From IMG/VR virus record IMGVR_UViG_3300035205_000176, positions 1 through 40,846 of that record: DNA of 40,846 nt; one strand, given 5' to 3'. Numbering within the stretch: the first letter of the stretch is position 1; each line of letters opens with the position of its first letter. The DNA is from a virus. Made by a program: the position numbers and the translations under genes. The notes beneath the pieces were generated by a model that was given only the letters and a program-made list of their open reading frames with translations, ran no database searches and was not told where the DNA came from. This document shows positions 26,201-33,165 of this stretch, in pieces.

Positions 26201-29200
26201 AGCTACATCACCATTCAGTAATGCAGAAGATATTATAGTTACATTCGCTAGAACTGGTGATAAAGGTGACGCTGGAACGTCAGGTACTGATGGAACAAGT
26301 GGAAGTAGTGGAAGTAGTGGAAGTTCTGGTTCTTCAGGTTCAAGTGGTTCCAGTGGTTCAAGTGGAACTGATGGAACAGATGGAACAAGTGGTTCAAGTG
26401 GAACTTCTGGTTCTTCAGGTTCCAGTGGTTCGTCAGGTTCAAGTGGTTCAAGTGGAAGTTCTGGAACAAGTGGTTCAAGCGGAACAAGTGGTTCAAGTGG
26501 TTCAAGTGGAAGCTCAGGTTCCAGTGGCTCAAGTGGAACAAGTGGTTCAAGTGGTTCAAGTGGAAGTTCGGGTTCAAGTGGTTCAAGTGGAACTGATGGA
26601 ACAAGTGGAAGTTCGGGTTCAAGTGGAACTGATGGAACAAGTGGTTCTTCAGGTTCCAGTGGTTCAAGTGGTTCAAGTGGTTCAAGTGGAACTTCTGGTT
26701 CTTCAGGTTCCAGTGGTTCGTCAGGTTCAAGTGGTTCAAGTGGAACTGATGGTACAAGTGGTTCTTCAGGTTCCAGTGGTTCTTCAGGTTCAAGTGGTTC
26801 AAGTGGAACTGATGGAACAAGTGGTTCGTCAGGTTCAAGTGGTTCAAGTGGTTCGAGCGGAACTGATGGAACGTCAGGTTCAAGTGGAACTGATGGAACA
26901 AGTGGTTCAAGCGGAACTGATGGAACAAGTGGTTCAAGCGGAACTGATGGAACAAGCGGTTCAAGCGGAACTGATGGAACAAGTGGCTCAAGTGGTTCAA
27001 GTGGTTCAAGTGGTTCGTCAGGTTCAAGTGGTTCAAGTGGTGTAACCGTAAGTGGAACAAGTGGTTCTTCAGGTTCAAGTGGTTCAAGTGGTTCTTCAGG
27101 TTCAAGTGGTGTAACCGTAAGTGGAACAAGTGGTTCTTCAGGTTCAAGTGGTTCAAGTGGTTCGTCTGGTTCAAGTGGTGTAACCGTAAGTGGAACAAGT
27201 GGTTCTTCAGGTTCAAGTGGTTCGTCTGGTTCAAGTGGTGTAACCGTATCTGGAACAAGTGGTTCAAGTGGAACTGATGGAACAAGCGGGTCAAGTGGTT
27301 CAAGTGGAACTGATGGAACTGATGGTGCACCTGGTGGAACAGTAGATAGGTGTCATTTAAAGAAAAGTTCAGCAACTGAAGACATTAACGTTGTTCAGGC
27401 CAGTGCTGTAGCGATTGATTTTGATGCTGAAGAATATAAATCAGCAATATATACTCATTCTACGGTAACCAATCCTGAACGAGTTACGGTTACTGCAGAT
27501 GGCCTATACTACGTATTCGCTAATGTAACTTCTAAAAATACAGGCAACTCCAGGGTAAGTACAGTAGCCAGTATTTACAAAAACGGCACCGAAATCACTC
27601 AAACGCGAGTGTATAGTTATAGCCGTGGTGCATCCTATGGTGACGACAAATCCAAAACTATTATAACTACTCTCAGTTTAGTGGACACAGATTACATAGA
27701 AGTAAGAGCCTATGCTGATGACTATGAACAAGCAGATTCTATTGATACAATAGTTGCAGAATGTGAATTTATAATAACCAGAATATCTACTGCGGCAGGT
27801 GTGGGAGGTTCTTCAGGTACAGATGGAACAGATGGAACAAGTGGTTCAAGTGGAAGTAGTGGTTCAAGTGGTACAGATGGTACATCTGGAACTGATGGAA
27901 CATCTGGAACTGATGGTACATCTGGTACAGATGGTACAAGTGGAACTGATGGAACTTCAGGTACAGATGGAACATCTGGAACTGATGGTACATCTGGTAC
28001 AGATGGTACAAGTGGAACTGATGGAACTTCAGGTACAGATGGAACAAGTGGTTCTTCAGGTTCAAGTGGTGTAACCGTAAGTGGAACAAGTGGTTCTTCA
28101 GGTTCAAGTGGTTCAAGTGGTTCAAGTGGTTCGTCTGGTTCAAGTGGTGTAACCGTATCTGGAACAAGTGGTTCGTCTGGTTCAAGTGGTGTAACCGTAT
28201 CTGGAACAAGTGGTTCAAGTGGTTCAAGTGGTTCAAGTGGTGTAACCGTATCTGGAACAAGTGGTTCGTCTGGTTCAAGTGGTGTAACCGTATCTGGAAC
28301 AAGTGGTTCTTCAGGTTCAAGTGGTGTAACCGTATCTGGAACAAGTGGTTCGTCTGGTTCAAGTGGAAGTTCTGGTTCCAGTGGCTCAAGTGGCTCAAGT
28401 GGAAGTTCTGGTTCAAGTGGCTCAAGTGGAAGTTCTGGTTCAAGTGGTTCAAGTGGTGTAACCGTAAGTGGAACAAGTGGTTCAAGTGGTTCAAGTGGTG
28501 TAACCGTAAGTGGAACAAGTGGTTCAAGTGGTTCAAGTGGTGTAACCGTATCTGGAACAAGTGGTTCGTCTGGTTCAAGTGGTGTAACCGTAAGTGGAAC
28601 AAGTGGTTCAAGTGGTTCAAGTGGTGTAACCGTAAGTGGAACAAGTGGTTCAAGTGGTTCAAGTGGTGTAACCGTAAGCGGAACAAGTGGTTCGTCAGGT
28701 TCGTCAGGTTCGTCAGGTTCGTCAGGTTCATCTGGCTCAAGTGGCTCAAGTGGTTCAAGTGGCTCAAGTGGTACTTTAAGTTTAAGTGGAGCGTCAAATA
28801 CAAGAGTTATAACATCCGATGGTGGTTCAAATGCAACTGCTGAAGCGAATATGACATTTGATGGTAGTAATAAAATATTTAAAGTAGGTGACCATACAAC
28901 AGCCGGTAATAACACATACATGAGTTTATCAGATGCTGGTGGTGGTATAGAATTATCTACAGTTGGTGTAGGTTCACTCGGTGATATGAGAGGTTACTCA
29001 CTTGGTACGTATCTATCTATTGATGATGTTAACGAAGTAACAAGATTACAATCTGAAGGTAATATATTCCTTGGTGATGATGACTGGGTTGGATATGGTA
29101 ATGGTACACATATACAAATTGATGATGATGCTCAACAAATTAGTATGAGTGCTGGTAATGGAGTTATTGTAAGTACATTATCTACTGGTGGTTCTATTGA

Positions 29201-29558
29201 TGTAGGAGCGTCTGGAACTGGTCATTTACAAGTTGGTGTTTCTGATGTAAGATTAAAGAAAGAAATTAATACTATATCACAATCACTTGACACAATTAAA
29301 GAATTACGTGGTGTAACTTATAAATGGAAGACCGAAGAAGAAGGTAATACAAGGAATGCAGATAATGCTAATGATAGAACAGAATATGGATTTATTGCAC
29401 AAGAAATTACAGGTTCACAAGCACATAAAGTAAGTTTTGAAGACCAAGAAGGTTTCTATGGTGTTAATAAGACTCATATAATTCCAATATTGGTAGAGGC
29501 TATTAAGGAATTAGAAGCTAGAGTAGTAGGTTTAGAAGAAGAGTTAAAAAATAAATAA
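20223..29558 (+). CDS. Giant collagen-like tail fibre with C1q-like domain and S74 chaperone
   Basis: A 3111-residue fibre made mostly of Gly-x-y triplets (GSS, GTS, GTD) with almost no Pro. Globular inserts alternate: type A at about 251-337, 822-910 and 1490-1580 (TSHPTTVTITVGTGL type); type B at about 527-655, 1184-1312 and 1887-2018 (DGNFGGASFEYDF, then GHVKISNK). A C1q/TNF-like jelly-roll lies at about 2369-2529 (VTVTADGLYYVFANVTSKN, IYKNGTEI). After residue 2851 comes a beta-rich tip, then an S74 intramolecular chaperone: SDVRLKKEI with Ser3007 and Lys3012 spaced as in the catalytic dyad, GFIAQEI, and a final coiled coil. Self-cleavage before Ser3007 is predicted. It probably trimerises and contacts the host surface. 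Confidence 0.92.
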   Translation: MAKIEEKQLDDVLIAGLSGTSGSSGSSGSSGSSGTSGTSGTSGSSGSSGSSGSSGTSGTSGSSGSSGSSGSSGTDGTSGTDGTSGTDGTSGSSGSSGSSGTSGSSGTSGSSGSSGSSGSSGTSGSSGTDGTSGSSGSSGSSGSSGSSGTDGTSGSSGSSGSSGTDGTSGSSGSSGSSGSSGTSGTSGSSGSSGSSGTDGTSGTDGTSGTDGTSGSSGSSGSSGSSGSSGTDGTSGSSGSSGSSGTDGTSGVSDTYVTTSSTSVAIPTSHPTTVTITVGTGLGWSTGQKSLVAKTGDASKRFLMEVTSYNTGTGVLIGDSESNNGTGTIDTWSVNLEGVAGDDGTSGSSGSSGTDGTSGTDGTSGTDGTSGSSGSSGSSGSSGSSGTDGTSGSSGSSGSSGSSGSSGTDGTSGSSGSSGSSGSSGTDGTSGTDGTSGSSGSSGTSGSSGSSGSSGSSGSSGTDGTSGTDGTSGTDGTSGSSGSSGSSGSSGTDGTSGSSGSSGSSGSSGTDGTSGSSGSSGSSGSSGLDGNFGGASFEYDFEATFTSDSDPGTGMLRLSSATQNTATEIYIDDTDVNSTDIQSYMRTIDDSTSTLKGHVKISKKFSTGEFLLFTITDLTENSGYFTIAVTNVDYSTASPFGDNDDIIATFARTGDKGDTGEAGTSGTDGTSGSSGSSGSSGSSGTDGTSGSSGSSGSSGSSGTDGTSGTDGTSGSSGSSGTSGTSGSSGTSGSSGSSGSSGSSGSSGTDGTSGTDGTSGTDGTSGTDGTSGSSGSSGSSGSSGTSGSSGSSGSSGSSGSSGTDGTSGSSGSSGSSGSSGSSGLTGDAYETTSSTSVAIPTSHPTTVTITIGTGLQWTIGQTALVAYTNLKKFQGSVSAYNGVTGVVELASTSNTGTGTYDDWEVNLGGVEGPAGTSGSSGSSGSSGTDGTSGTDGTSGSSGSSGSSGSSGSSGSSGTSGSSGTDGTSGSSGSSGTSGTDGTSGSSGSSGSSGTSGTSGTSGSSGSSGSSGTDGTSGSSGSSGSSGSSGTDGTSGSSGSSGSSGSSGTSGSSGSSGSSGSSGSSGTDGTSGSSGSSGTSGSSGTDGTSGSSGSSGTDGTDGTSGTDGTSGSSGSSGSSGSSGTSGSSGSSGSSGSSGTDGTSGTDGTSGSSGSSGTDGTSGSSGSSGSSGSSGSSGSSGSSGSSGVDGNFGGVTFAYTFETNTTNANPGSGDIRLDNATQNAATGIYICDTDEDGTDISSYLQTIDDSTSAIKGHVKISNKLDSSQFILFTIASLTDNVGYFDVTVSPVDSSGATPFEASEDIIVTFARTGDAGTSGSSGSSGSSGSSGTDGTSGSSGSSGTSGSSGTDGTSGSSGSSGSSGSSGTDGTSGTDGTSGSSGSSGSSGSSGSSGTDGTSGSSGSSGSSGSSGSSGTDGTSGSSGSSGTDGTSGSSGSSGTDGTSGSSGSSGSSGSSGSSGSSGTSGSSGTDGTSGSSGSSGSSGSSGSAGTSGVSDKYASTSSTSKAIPTSHPTAVTITIGTGLSWSVGQSALVASDNDNKFVGEVTSYTTGTGVLVLDSTSNTGTGTYDDWEVNLEGAPGPAGTSGSSGSSGSSGSSGTDGTSGSSGSSGTSGSSGTSGSSGTSGSSGSSGSSGTDGTSGTDGTSGSSGSSGSSGSSGSSGSSGTDGTSGTSGSSGSSGSSGSSGSSGTSGSSGTSGSSGTDGTSGSSGSSGSSGSSGSSGTSGTDGTSGSSGSSGSSGSSGTSGTSGSSGSSGSSGSSGTDGTSGTDGTSGSSGSSGTSGSSGSSGSSGSSGTSGSSGTDGTSGSSGSSGTSGSSGTSGSSGTDGTSGSSGSSGSSGSSGTSGSSGSSGSSGSSGSSGTSGSSGTSGSSGSSGSSGSSGSSGSSGSSGVDGNFGGASFEYDFATATSMVDPGSGALRLNAADQNTATNIAIDELDVNGTDISSYLVTIDDSTSTIKGHVKISNKTDSSQFILATISSQTDNTGWHTIVISVVDSSATSPFSNAEDIIVTFARTGDKGDAGTSGTDGTSGSSGSSGSSGSSGSSGSSGSSGTDGTDGTSGSSGTSGSSGSSGSSGSSGSSGSSGTSGSSGTSGSSGSSGSSGSSGSSGTSGSSGSSGSSGSSGSSGTDGTSGSSGSSGTDGTSGSSGSSGSSGSSGSSGTSGSSGSSGSSGSSGSSGTDGTSGSSGSSGSSGSSGSSGTDGTSGSSGSSGSSGSSGTDGTSGSSGTDGTSGSSGTDGTSGSSGTDGTSGSSGTDGTSGSSGSSGSSGSSGSSGSSGVTVSGTSGSSGSSGSSGSSGSSGVTVSGTSGSSGSSGSSGSSGSSGVTVSGTSGSSGSSGSSGSSGVTVSGTSGSSGTDGTSGSSGSSGTDGTDGAPGGTVDRCHLKKSSATEDINVVQASAVAIDFDAEEYKSAIYTHSTVTNPERVTVTADGLYYVFANVTSKNTGNSRVSTVASIYKNGTEITQTRVYSYSRGASYGDDKSKTIITTLSLVDTDYIEVRAYADDYEQADSIDTIVAECEFIITRISTAAGVGGSSGTDGTDGTSGSSGSSGSSGTDGTSGTDGTSGTDGTSGTDGTSGTDGTSGTDGTSGTDGTSGTDGTSGTDGTSGTDGTSGSSGSSGVTVSGTSGSSGSSGSSGSSGSSGSSGVTVSGTSGSSGSSGVTVSGTSGSSGSSGSSGVTVSGTSGSSGSSGVTVSGTSGSSGSSGVTVSGTSGSSGSSGSSGSSGSSGSSGSSGSSGSSGSSGSSGSSGVTVSGTSGSSGSSGVTVSGTSGSSGSSGVTVSGTSGSSGSSGVTVSGTSGSSGSSGVTVSGTSGSSGSSGVTVSGTSGSSGSSGSSGSSGSSGSSGSSGSSGSSGTLSLSGASNTRVITSDGGSNATAEANMTFDGSNKIFKVGDHTTAGNNTYMSLSDAGGGIELSTVGVGSLGDMRGYSLGTYLSIDDVNEVTRLQSEGNIFLGDDDWVGYGNGTHIQIDDDAQQISMSAGNGVIVSTLSTGGSIDVGASGTGHLQVGVSDVRLKKEINTISQSLDTIKELRGVTYKWKTEEEGNTRNADNANDRTEYGFIAQEITGSQAHKVSFEDQEGFYGVNKTHIIPILVEAIKELEARVVGLEEELKNK
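27040..27252 (+). repeat. GVTVSGTSG subrepeat, 4 copies before the C1q-like domain
   Basis: GGTGTAACCGTA(AGT or TCT)GGAACAAGT occurs four times, beginning near 27040, 27107, 27176 and 27237. Each adds V-T-V-S between glycines and so breaks the Gly-x-y register. Confidence 0.85.
27327..27808 (+). other. C1q/TNF-like domain segment with distinct codon use
   Basis: This part of the giant fibre gene encodes a jelly-roll-like domain (IDFDAEEYKSAIYTHS, VTVTADGLYYVFANV, SIYKNGTEITQTRVY, LSLVDTDYIEVRAYADD, CEFIITRIS). It uses GCC, GGC, ACC, TAC and TCC codons far more than the rest of the gene, which suggests separate acquisition. Confidence 0.65.
27906..28046 (+). repeat. 72-base near-exact tandem duplication in the fibre gene
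   Basis: The 72-base unit starting GGAACTGATGGTACATCTGG at 27906 repeats from 27978 with identity for nearly its whole length. Identity at synonymous positions suggests recent duplication. Confidence 0.75.
28068..28690 (+). repeat. GVTVSGTSG subrepeat, 12 copies after the C1q-like domain
   Basis: Twelve GTAACCGTA-containing copies, mostly 42 bases apart (GVTVSGTSGSSGSS periodicity), from about 28068 to 28690. Spacing between the sixth and seventh copies is longer because of a run of GSS triplets. Confidence 0.85.
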
Positions 29559-29578
29559 TACTTTTAGTGTTAAAATTA

Positions 29579-29587
29579 GATACTTAT
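29579..29587 (+). promoter_or_regulatory. Degenerate promoter-like element (GATACTTAT)
   Basis: GATACTTATTGTT differs by one base from the GATATTTATTATT element and lies 34 bases before the start at 29621. Confidence 0.3.
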
Positions 29588-29620
29588 TGTTAGTTATATA
29601 ACTGTTATAAGGAGAATAAA

Positions 29621-29917
29621 ATGGCAGATACTATTAAATTTTCTGAAGATGAAATGAAAAAGTTACAAGAACTTCAAACTTCATATCAGAGTAAAACTAT
29701 TGAATTTGGACAATTACGTGTTCAGAGTATATTGTTGAAGCAACAATTAGATGCATTAGAACAACAAGAAGCACAAATGGAAGTTGATTATGCTAATATA
29801 CAAAAGAATGAACGTGATTTAGTTGACGAATTAAATAAAAAATATGGGCCTGGTTCATTAGACCCAACTACTGGTACTTTTACACCAATAGAACAACCAC
29901 CACAAACCGAAAAATAA
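29621..29917 (+). CDS. Small coiled-coil protein between fibre and sheath
   Basis: A 98-residue protein. Residues 8-74 have a heptad pattern over a long helix (LKQQLDALEQQEAQMEVDY) with a prefoldin-like size, followed by KKYGPGSLDPTTGTFTP, a short Gly/Pro turn segment I recall at the end of similar small proteins in marine T4-like phages. It has AAGGAG upstream. Adjacent to the fibre gene, it might act as a fibre-assembly chaperone, but this is only positional. No enzymatic motif, cysteine or membrane segment. Confidence 0.75.
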   Translation: MADTIKFSEDEMKKLQELQTSYQSKTIEFGQLRVQSILLKQQLDALEQQEAQMEVDYANIQKNERDLVDELNKKYGPGSLDPTTGTFTPIEQPPQTEK

Positions 29918-29954
29918 TAAAATCTTACATATAATCGTTTCAAGTTTTTGTTGA

Positions 29955-29962
29955 CTATTTAT
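29955..29962 (+). promoter_or_regulatory. CTATTTAT promoter-like element for the tail sheath gene
   Basis: GACTATTTATATCTAAGA, one base from the ATATTTAT form, 62 bases before the sheath ATG. A TTGACT (29951-29956) followed after 17 bases by TGTTAT also gives a partial sigma70-type fit here. Confidence 0.4.
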
Positions 29963-30024
29963 ATCTAAGAATATGTTATATATTCGCATGCGTAAATTAA
30001 AACTAATTAATTAGGAGAAATATA

Positions 30025-32406
30025 ATGGCCGAAAGAATCGTAAGTCCTGGTGTATTTACTCGTGAGAAAGACCTTTCATTTTTACCACAAGCTATTGGGG
30101 AAATTGGAGCGGCAATAATTGGGCCTACCGTTAAAGGGCCTGCTTTTGTTCCTACAGTTGTTCGCAATTTTAATGAATTTGTGGATATATTTGGGGATGT
30201 CACGAAGAATTATTATACACCTTATACCGTAGAACAATATCTACGGAGTGCTGGTACGGTTACTATCGTCAGAGTTCTCGGAGAAGATGGGTATTCAAAT
30301 GATATTATTAAACTATATGCTATATCTGGAGCAGATGCGGCAACTGGTGTTACACACTCGTTAGCGTATCTCGCACCGTCACAAGGTGATTTTAGTGGAG
30401 CAGGAGATTTATCAACATCAACTATTACTGGTGGTGATGTTACTTCAACTGATTCAACATTGACTGTGAATGGTACAGATACAGTTTCATATAGTGTAAC
30501 TTTATCATTTGATACAGGAAGTGCTAATTACATTGAAAATGTATTTAGTACTGATGCTCAAACTCAAACGGGAGCTGGCGGGATAACTGTTCCAGCTTAC
30601 TTATATGCTAATTTTAAAAACGCACAATCAACAACTACATGGGCAGGAACAGAAGCAATTTCCGCTTCTATAGCTACTATAGATTTTGCCAGTATTGATT
30701 ACTCAAATGCTAGTTCACCAACCGTACAATCACAGATGATTAATAATGCACGTTTTAATCTATTTAAGGTTAATACTCGTTCACATGGTTCAAATGTAAA
30801 CGATGATGTGTTTGTGGTTGTTTCTAATGTGAAAGCGGCTGGTAGTATTGCTGGTTCAGACTATGGTTCATTTAGTATTGGAGTACATAATGTTGATGAT
30901 GGAGCGTTAATTGAATCTTGGCATAATTTAAATTTTGATGCATCAAGTACTAACTATTTACCAAGAGTTATTGGTGATAGATATGTTACTATAGACTCAG
31001 ATGGAAAACTAACATATAATGGAGATTGGCCAAATATGTCTAATCACGTTTATATTAGTGATTATTCTGCTCTTGAGTTCGCACCAAAAACTGTAGTACC
31101 AATGGGTCACTCAGCAATATCAAATACTGTTCCAGGTACAACTGGAGTTGATGCTGCTAGATTAGTGACTTCACAAACTAATGAAACATTAGAGTTTGAC
31201 GCAACAGTTCCTTATGGATTTGACTTTAATTATTGGTATACATACAATGATAATACAAAAGCCTATGATAATGTTGCTTACTTAGCACCAGTACCAACAA
31301 GTGCTGGAACTGGTAATAATGCTACAATGTCATTAGAAAATATGTATGGACATCCATCTGCATCGTCTACAAATGGATATGCTACTGGCTCAGACCAATT
31401 AACATTGTCTAATTCACATATTAGTCAACGTAAGTTCGCTTTACCACTACAAGGTGGTTTTGATGGAATGAATCCCGCAACACCAAAGAATACTGGTGCT
31501 AACATACTAAATACAAATGTAATGGGATTTGATTGTTCATCTGCTACAACTATGGGAACTACTGTTTACAAGAAAGCTATTAATGCTGTAAGTAATCCTG
31601 ATGAGTTCGATATCAATTTGTTAGTAACACCTGGTATCGTACATGGTCTACATAGTAAAGTTAGTGCTAGAGCTATGAATATGTGTGAAGAACGTGGTGA
31701 TGCATTTTATGTTATGGATGCTTCTATACATGGTGAAAGTATCTCTACTATAACAAGTCGTGTATCTACATTAGATACTAATTACGCGGCTGTTTATTAC
31801 CCTTGGGTAAAAATAGTAGATTCTGGTACATCATTACCTGTATGGGTGCCGCCTTCAGTAGTGTTACCTGGTGTTATTGCATACACAGACCAAGTAGCTC
31901 ATGAATGGTTCGCTCCAGCTGGATTGAATCGTGGTGGTTTAACAACCGTACTTGAAGCTCAGACGAGATTAACTCATGCAGAACGTGATGACCTTTATGA
32001 AGATAGGGTTAACCCAATTGCTTCATTCCCAGGTCAAGGTGTTTGTGTTTGGGGTCAGAAGACCTTACAAGCTAAACCATCTGCGTTGGATAGAGTAAAT
32101 GTACGTAGATTACTAATTAGATTAAAGAAGTTTATTGCTTCTTCTTCAAGATACCTTGTGTTCGAACAGAATACTGCTGGAACACGTAATCGTTTCTTGA
32201 ATATTGTTAATCCTTTCTTGGATTCAGTACAAGCTAATAGTGGATTGAGTGCGTTTAGAGTTGTCATGGATGAATCTAACAACACACCAGATGTTGTTGA
32301 TAGAAATCGTCTTGTTGGACAAATCTATATTCAACCTACGAGAACTGCAGAGTTTATTGTTCTTGATTTTGTTGTACTTCCTACGGGAGCTACATTTCCA
32401 GAATAG
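30025..32406 (+). CDS. gp18: Tail sheath protein (gp18-like)
   Basis: The contractile sheath subunit, 793 residues (T4: 659). The N-terminus has the usual PGVFTREKDLSF and an IGPTVKGPAFVPTVV strand with EFVDIFGD. The C-terminal core carries the family's best conserved part: RVNVRRLLIRLKKFIASSSR, FEQNTAGTRNRFLNIVNPFL, then RNRLVGQIYIQPTRTAEFIV. Extra length lies in the middle, which in sheaths faces outward. TTAGGAG precedes the ATG, and a strong terminator follows the stop. Codon choice is closer to the capsid gene than to neighbours, fitting high expression. Two Met-rich or odd segments are not evident. Confidence 0.96.
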   Translation: MAERIVSPGVFTREKDLSFLPQAIGEIGAAIIGPTVKGPAFVPTVVRNFNEFVDIFGDVTKNYYTPYTVEQYLRSAGTVTIVRVLGEDGYSNDIIKLYAISGADAATGVTHSLAYLAPSQGDFSGAGDLSTSTITGGDVTSTDSTLTVNGTDTVSYSVTLSFDTGSANYIENVFSTDAQTQTGAGGITVPAYLYANFKNAQSTTTWAGTEAISASIATIDFASIDYSNASSPTVQSQMINNARFNLFKVNTRSHGSNVNDDVFVVVSNVKAAGSIAGSDYGSFSIGVHNVDDGALIESWHNLNFDASSTNYLPRVIGDRYVTIDSDGKLTYNGDWPNMSNHVYISDYSALEFAPKTVVPMGHSAISNTVPGTTGVDAARLVTSQTNETLEFDATVPYGFDFNYWYTYNDNTKAYDNVAYLAPVPTSAGTGNNATMSLENMYGHPSASSTNGYATGSDQLTLSNSHISQRKFALPLQGGFDGMNPATPKNTGANILNTNVMGFDCSSATTMGTTVYKKAINAVSNPDEFDINLLVTPGIVHGLHSKVSARAMNMCEERGDAFYVMDASIHGESISTITSRVSTLDTNYAAVYYPWVKIVDSGTSLPVWVPPSVVLPGVIAYTDQVAHEWFAPAGLNRGGLTTVLEAQTRLTHAERDDLYEDRVNPIASFPGQGVCVWGQKTLQAKPSALDRVNVRRLLIRLKKFIASSSRYLVFEQNTAGTRNRFLNIVNPFLDSVQANSGLSAFRVVMDESNNTPDVVDRNRLVGQIYIQPTRTAEFIVLDFVVLPTGATFPE

Positions 32407-32427
32407 TAACTAAGTTGAAACTTAAAG

Positions 32428-32451
32428 CCCCTCATTTTTGAGGGGTTTTTT
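32428..32451 (+). terminator. Intrinsic terminator after the sheath gene
   Basis: CCCCTCA, loop TTTT, TGAGGGG (7-bp perfect stem) then six T, 21 bases after the gp18 stop. Confidence 0.93.
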
Positions 32452-32460
32452 GTTTATATG

Positions 32461-32468
32461 ATATTTAT
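32461..32468 (+). promoter_or_regulatory. ATATTTAT promoter-like element, distal copy before the tube gene
   Basis: GATATTTATTATTGATGTT at 32460, nine bases after the sheath terminator T-tract and 88 bases before the tube ATG. Confidence 0.5.
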
Positions 32469-32506
32469 TATTGATGTTAGATGAAATACATTTTTAGAAG
32501 TAGATG

Positions 32507-32514
32507 ATATTTAT
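32507..32514 (+). promoter_or_regulatory. ATATTTAT promoter-like element, proximal copy before the tube gene
   Basis: GATATTTATATATAAGAA at 32506, 42 bases before the tube ATG. Two tandem copies upstream of this gene may raise its expression. Confidence 0.55.
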
Positions 32515-32548
32515 ATATAAGAAATTTAATTAATTTGGAGATAATAAA

Positions 32549-33037
32549 ATGGCTGAATTACTCGACCCTTCAGAAATAATGTTCACTCCGTTTGAACCAA
32601 AAACGAAGAATCGTTATATCCTTTATGTTGAAGGTATTCCCGCGTATTTAATTAAGACTGCCAATAGACCGAGTATTACGTTTGAGGAAGTTGAACTAAA
32701 TCATATTAATGTTAAAAGATTTGTAAAAGGTAAAGGTTCGTGGGAGCCAATTGAAATTACTTTATATGACCCAGTTGTTCCAAGTGGTGCACAAGCAGTT
32801 ATGGAATGGGTACGTTTACATAAAGAATCTGTAACTGGACGTGATGGTTATTCTGATTTTTACAAAAAAGATATTACAATTAATATGTTAGGTCCTGTTG
32901 GAGATAAAATAGAAGAATGGACTTTAAAGGGTGCATTTATTGTATCAGCCACATTTAATGATTTGGATTGGGCTGCTAGTGACCCAGCTGAGATTACATT
33001 AAGTCTCCGTTACGATTACGCAATATTACAGTTTTAA
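32549..33037 (+). CDS. gp19: Tail tube protein (gp19-like)
   Basis: The inner tube subunit through which DNA passes, 162 residues, almost equal to T4 gp19 (163). Family features are visible: NRYILYVEGIPAYLIKTANR, the LNHINVKRFVKGKGSWEPIE segment, ITLYDPVVPSGAQAVMEWVR, and the final LSLRYDYAIL. GGAG is upstream. The gene forms a single-gene unit between two promoter-like copies and its own terminator, an arrangement that allows the high copy number the tube needs. No anomalies seen. Confidence 0.95.
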   Translation: MAELLDPSEIMFTPFEPKTKNRYILYVEGIPAYLIKTANRPSITFEEVELNHINVKRFVKGKGSWEPIEITLYDPVVPSGAQAVMEWVRLHKESVTGRDGYSDFYKKDITINMLGPVGDKIEEWTLKGAFIVSATFNDLDWAASDPAEITLSLRYDYAILQF

Positions 33038-33058
33038 TTATTTTATTGGTGGAAGAGA

Positions 33059-33087
33059 GGGAAGTTTGTGGTGGACTTCCCTTTTTT
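33059..33087 (+). terminator. Intrinsic terminator after the tail tube gene
   Basis: GGGAAGT and ACTTCCC form a 7-bp stem with a nine-base loop, followed by six T, 21 bases after the gp19 stop. Confidence 0.9.
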
Positions 33088-33112
33088 ATTGAAGGTTTTT
33101 AGTATTACATAG

Positions 33113-33120
33113 ATATTTAT
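33113..33120 (+). promoter_or_regulatory. ATATTTAT promoter-like element for the baseplate-tail unit
   Basis: GATATTTATTAAAAAG at 33112, 25 bases after the tube terminator and 46 bases before the gp26-like ATG. Confidence 0.55.
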
Positions 33121-33165
33121 TAAAAAGAAGTTTTATTAATTAGTTTTATTAAACAAGGAGAAATC

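Larger units (their letters stand above)
20268..28770 (+). repeat. Nine-base Gly-Ser-Ser / Gly-Thr-Ser / Gly-Thr-Asp repeat arrays
   Basis: Eight arrays of nine- and eighteen-base units (GGTTCAAGT, GGAACAAGT, GGAACTGAT and synonyms) at about 20268-20970, 21240-21800, 22206-22685, 22960-23771, 24153-24690, 24957-25880, 26275-27326 and 27808-28770, separated by unique domain sequence. Synonymous codons vary within arrays, so they are mostly old, with some recent copies. Short-read assembly of this region could be wrong in copy number. Confidence 0.95.

Noticed and set aside
20268-28770. CRISPR-like array
   Set aside because: The repeats are nine bases and in frame within one protein, without unique spacers of constant length.
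20192-28921. Long open frames on the minus strand and in other + frames across the fibre gene (Leu-Glu-Pro or His-Leu-Asn repeats)
   Set aside because: They are mirror readings of the nine-base Gly-Ser/Thr repeat, which contains no stops in several frames; they lack start signals and would be pure low complexity.
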